From Endozoicomonas sp. G2_2 (GTDB lineage: Bacteria > Pseudomonadota > Gammaproteobacteria > Nevskiales > Salinisphaeraceae), in NCBI RefSeq assembly GCF_017744135.1, contig NZ_JAGHQU010000007.1, positions 153,308 through 217,307 of the forward strand: a stretch of 64,000 nt of DNA, read 5' to 3'. A model generated the notes under the pieces. It saw only the letters and a program-made list of their open reading frames with translations. It made no database searches and was not told where the DNA came from. A program made the position numbers and the translations under genes. Positions 62,491-64,000 of the stretch are shown in pieces. Position 1 is the stretch's first letter; each line of letters begins with the position of its first letter.

Positions 62491-62578
62491 GGAATCACCA
62501 GGCCGGACGAGGGAATGGGCCGCGGTGGGCCAGCTTACCTGCGGGTCACCGGCGCGTGAACAGTATGCGGATACCGGA

Positions 62579-63805
62579 TCAGCGTGCGTTGTCTTGTACG
62601 GCGACCGGGCGCGGCTCGAAACACCAGGCAATGAGGGCCAGCACCTCGAGCAGGCCCGCCACAGCCATCGTGCCACGCCAGCCGGCCATCTCGAACGCCA
62701 CGCCGGCGATCAGCGAACCCGCCGCGCCACCGAGAAAGAAGCAGCCCATATAGGCGGTGGTGATACGGCTGCGTGCTTCCGGACGCAGCGTGTAGATCGT
62801 GCTCTGGTTGAGGATCTGTACACCCTGCACGCCAAGATCCATGAGTAGAATGCCGATCACGATGGCGGTGAGCTGATGCGGCAACACACCCATGAGAGCG
62901 AACGACGTCAGCGCCACGAGCATGAAGCCGGCCGTGGCGATACGACCATGCCCGCGGTCGTGCAGGTTGCCGGCCAAGGATGCGCCCAGCGCGCCGGCAG
63001 CACCGAGCAGGCTGAACAGGCCGATCGCCGTTTCGCTGTACCCATAGGGCGCCGGTGCGAGCAGAAAGGGCAGCGTGGTCCACATGATGGTAAAGGCCGC
63101 GAAACCGAGCGAGCCGTAGACGATGCGCTGGCGCAGCTGCGGTTCCTCGACGAGCAGCGCGCCGACCGAACGCAGCACCTGGCCATAGCGCAGCGCCCCG
63201 GCCGTGCTCGCCGTATCGGGCAGCACGCGGTGCAGCAGCGCGGCCTGGCCGAACATGACGATGGCGGCACTGCCGAATACCGCGCGCCAGCCGGCGATGT
63301 CCGCGATGAGGCCGGAAAAGGCGCGCGCGAGCAGAATGCCGATCAACAGGCCGCTCATCACCCGGCCGACGACCGCGCCGCGCGCGTTCGGTGCGGCTAG
63401 ATGGGCGGCCATGGGCACGAGGATCTGTGCCGCCGTGGCGGTCACGCCGATCAGAAAGCTGGCGAGAATGAAGTCGCCGAAGCCCGGTGCGAATGCGGCA
63501 GCGGCGAGCGATAGCGTCGAGCCGAGACAAAGCAGCGGCACGAGCCGCCGGCGGTTGAAGAAGTCCCCCAGCGGCACGAGCAGCACCAGACCGGCGGCGT
63601 AGCCCAGCTGGGTGACGGTCACGATGCTGGCCGCCGCGGTGCTGGACACGCCCAGCGTGCGCGAGAGCAGATCGAGCAGCGGCTGCGCGTAGTACAGTCC
63701 GCCCACCGACAGCCCGCAGGCCAGTGCCATGAGCCAGACCAGCGGCGTGCTGGGGGTGAGTTCGGTTGATTCGCTAGCGTTCACGGATATCCGGTGATCG
63801 GGCAT
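62579..63805 (-). CDS. MFS transporter (drug-efflux/sugar-efflux type)
   Basis: A 408-residue major-facilitator protein with 12 predicted helices: MALACGLSVGGLYYAQPLLDLLS near 25-47, LLVPLGDFFNRRRLVPLLCLGS (MFS loop 2-3 motif) near 80-101, and TAAYMGCFFLGGAAGSLIAGVAFEMAGWRG near 350-379. Related proteins export drugs or metabolites. ATG 63805 was chosen because the longer frame adds non-family sequence. The 88 bp before moaD-moaE holds no clear promoter or terminator. Confidence 0.87.
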   Translation of the reverse strand: MPDHRISVNASESTELTPSTPLVWLMALACGLSVGGLYYAQPLLDLLSRTLGVSSTAAASIVTVTQLGYAAGLVLLVPLGDFFNRRRLVPLLCLGSTLSLAAAAFAPGFGDFILASFLIGVTATAAQILVPMAAHLAAPNARGAVVGRVMSGLLIGILLARAFSGLIADIAGWRAVFGSAAIVMFGQAALLHRVLPDTASTAGALRYGQVLRSVGALLVEEPQLRQRIVYGSLGFAAFTIMWTTLPFLLAPAPYGYSETAIGLFSLLGAAGALGASLAGNLHDRGHGRIATAGFMLVALTSFALMGVLPHQLTAIVIGILLMDLGVQGVQILNQSTIYTLRPEARSRITTAYMGCFFLGGAAGSLIAGVAFEMAGWRGTMAVAGLLEVLALIAWCFEPRPVAVQDNAR

Positions 63806-63977
63806 CGAGGCGCGCGATTGTACCGCTGTATGCTGCAATGATGTCCATGGGCCGGGCATCGGTTTTGCCGGCCAAAAAAATGGTTCTTCGCAGATAAGCG
63901 TGAAAGGCGGCGGTGACCGCATGGCTTAAGCTTGGATTGCTACCACGCATTCCAGGCAACCAAGAAAGGCCACCGCC

Positions 63978-64000
63978 ATGCCCGAGGCTAATCTGCTTTC
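63978..64000 (+). CDS. Start of a gene running out of the window
   Basis: ATG 63978 has a good ribosome-binding site (AAGAAAGG at 63962-63969, 8 bp spacing) and opens MPEANLLS before the window ends. The flanking sequence is less GC-rich than the genes around it, which might fit an insertion-sequence end, but nothing decisive is visible. Confidence 0.35.

Overview
The window is GC-rich, densely packed bacterial chromosome. The ribosomal proteins, tRNA-Gln, LptE, MdaB, RegBA-type regulators and MoaC/MoaE-type enzymes point to a gammaproteobacterium. The acidic proteins and the gene mix resemble Salinisphaera-like marine or halotolerant lineages, but the genus is an inference. Nothing suggests phage. 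No complete insertion sequence was recognised.

Layout. 1-5.5 kb: housekeeping genes (leuS 3' part, lptE, a nitroreductase, rplM-rpsI, tRNA-Gln), then a three-copy tandem array of about 170 bp units full of hairpins. 5.5-17.1 kb: a complete assimilatory nitrate operon: sigma-54-type promoter, nasT, a leader with an antitermination hairpin overlapping a terminator, nasS, a nitrate MFS transporter, an FAD subunit, a molybdopterin nitrate reductase, a siroheme nitrite reductase and an unusual Fe-S/FAD/NADPH reductase. 17.1-28.7 kb: mixed single genes (outer-membrane-like protein, PHP nuclease, aldo/keto reductase, alpha/beta hydrolase, LysR/MdaB pair, FAD dehydrogenase, RlpA, HAD phosphatase, thioesterase, SDR). 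They are interrupted at 19.0-19.6 kb by a non-coding element bounded by hairpin inverted repeats. 28.7-36.7 kb: a Fur-type promoter, a TonB-dependent receptor and a four-gene hydroxamate (desferrioxamine-type) siderophore operon. 36.7-50.3 kb: metabolic genes and transporters, another palindromic intergenic element, a Xre/RES toxin-antitoxin pair, a RegBA-type redox two-component system, an ABC exporter and a CodB-type permease. 50.4-57.6 kb: a periplasmic methionine-sulfoxide repair operon (Met/Asp-rich protein, cytochrome b, molybdopterin oxidoreductase, MsrB, MsrA), divergent from an OmpR/histidine-kinase pair, a DUF1223 protein and a second Met/Asp-rich secreted protein. 57.8-62.5 kb: modABC, a broken small secreted-protein gene, and two fused molybdenum-cofactor genes (MoaC-MoaB and MoaD-MoaE). 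62.6-64 kb: an MFS transporter and the first codons of another gene.

How the parts fit. Molybdenum is a recurring theme. ModABC imports molybdate, and the MoaD-MoaE and MoaC-MoaB fusions take part in making cofactor. Two users lie in the same window: the nitrate reductase and the periplasmic molybdopterin oxidoreductase of the methionine-sulfoxide operon. Nitrate assimilation appears controlled twice, by a sigma-54 promoter and by NasT/NasS antitermination. The most unusual non-coding features are the tRNA-linked hairpin array (reminiscent of the rtT repeats behind E. coli tyrT), the 0.58 kb hairpin-ended element, and the 190 bp double stem-loop at 41.84-42.03 kb.
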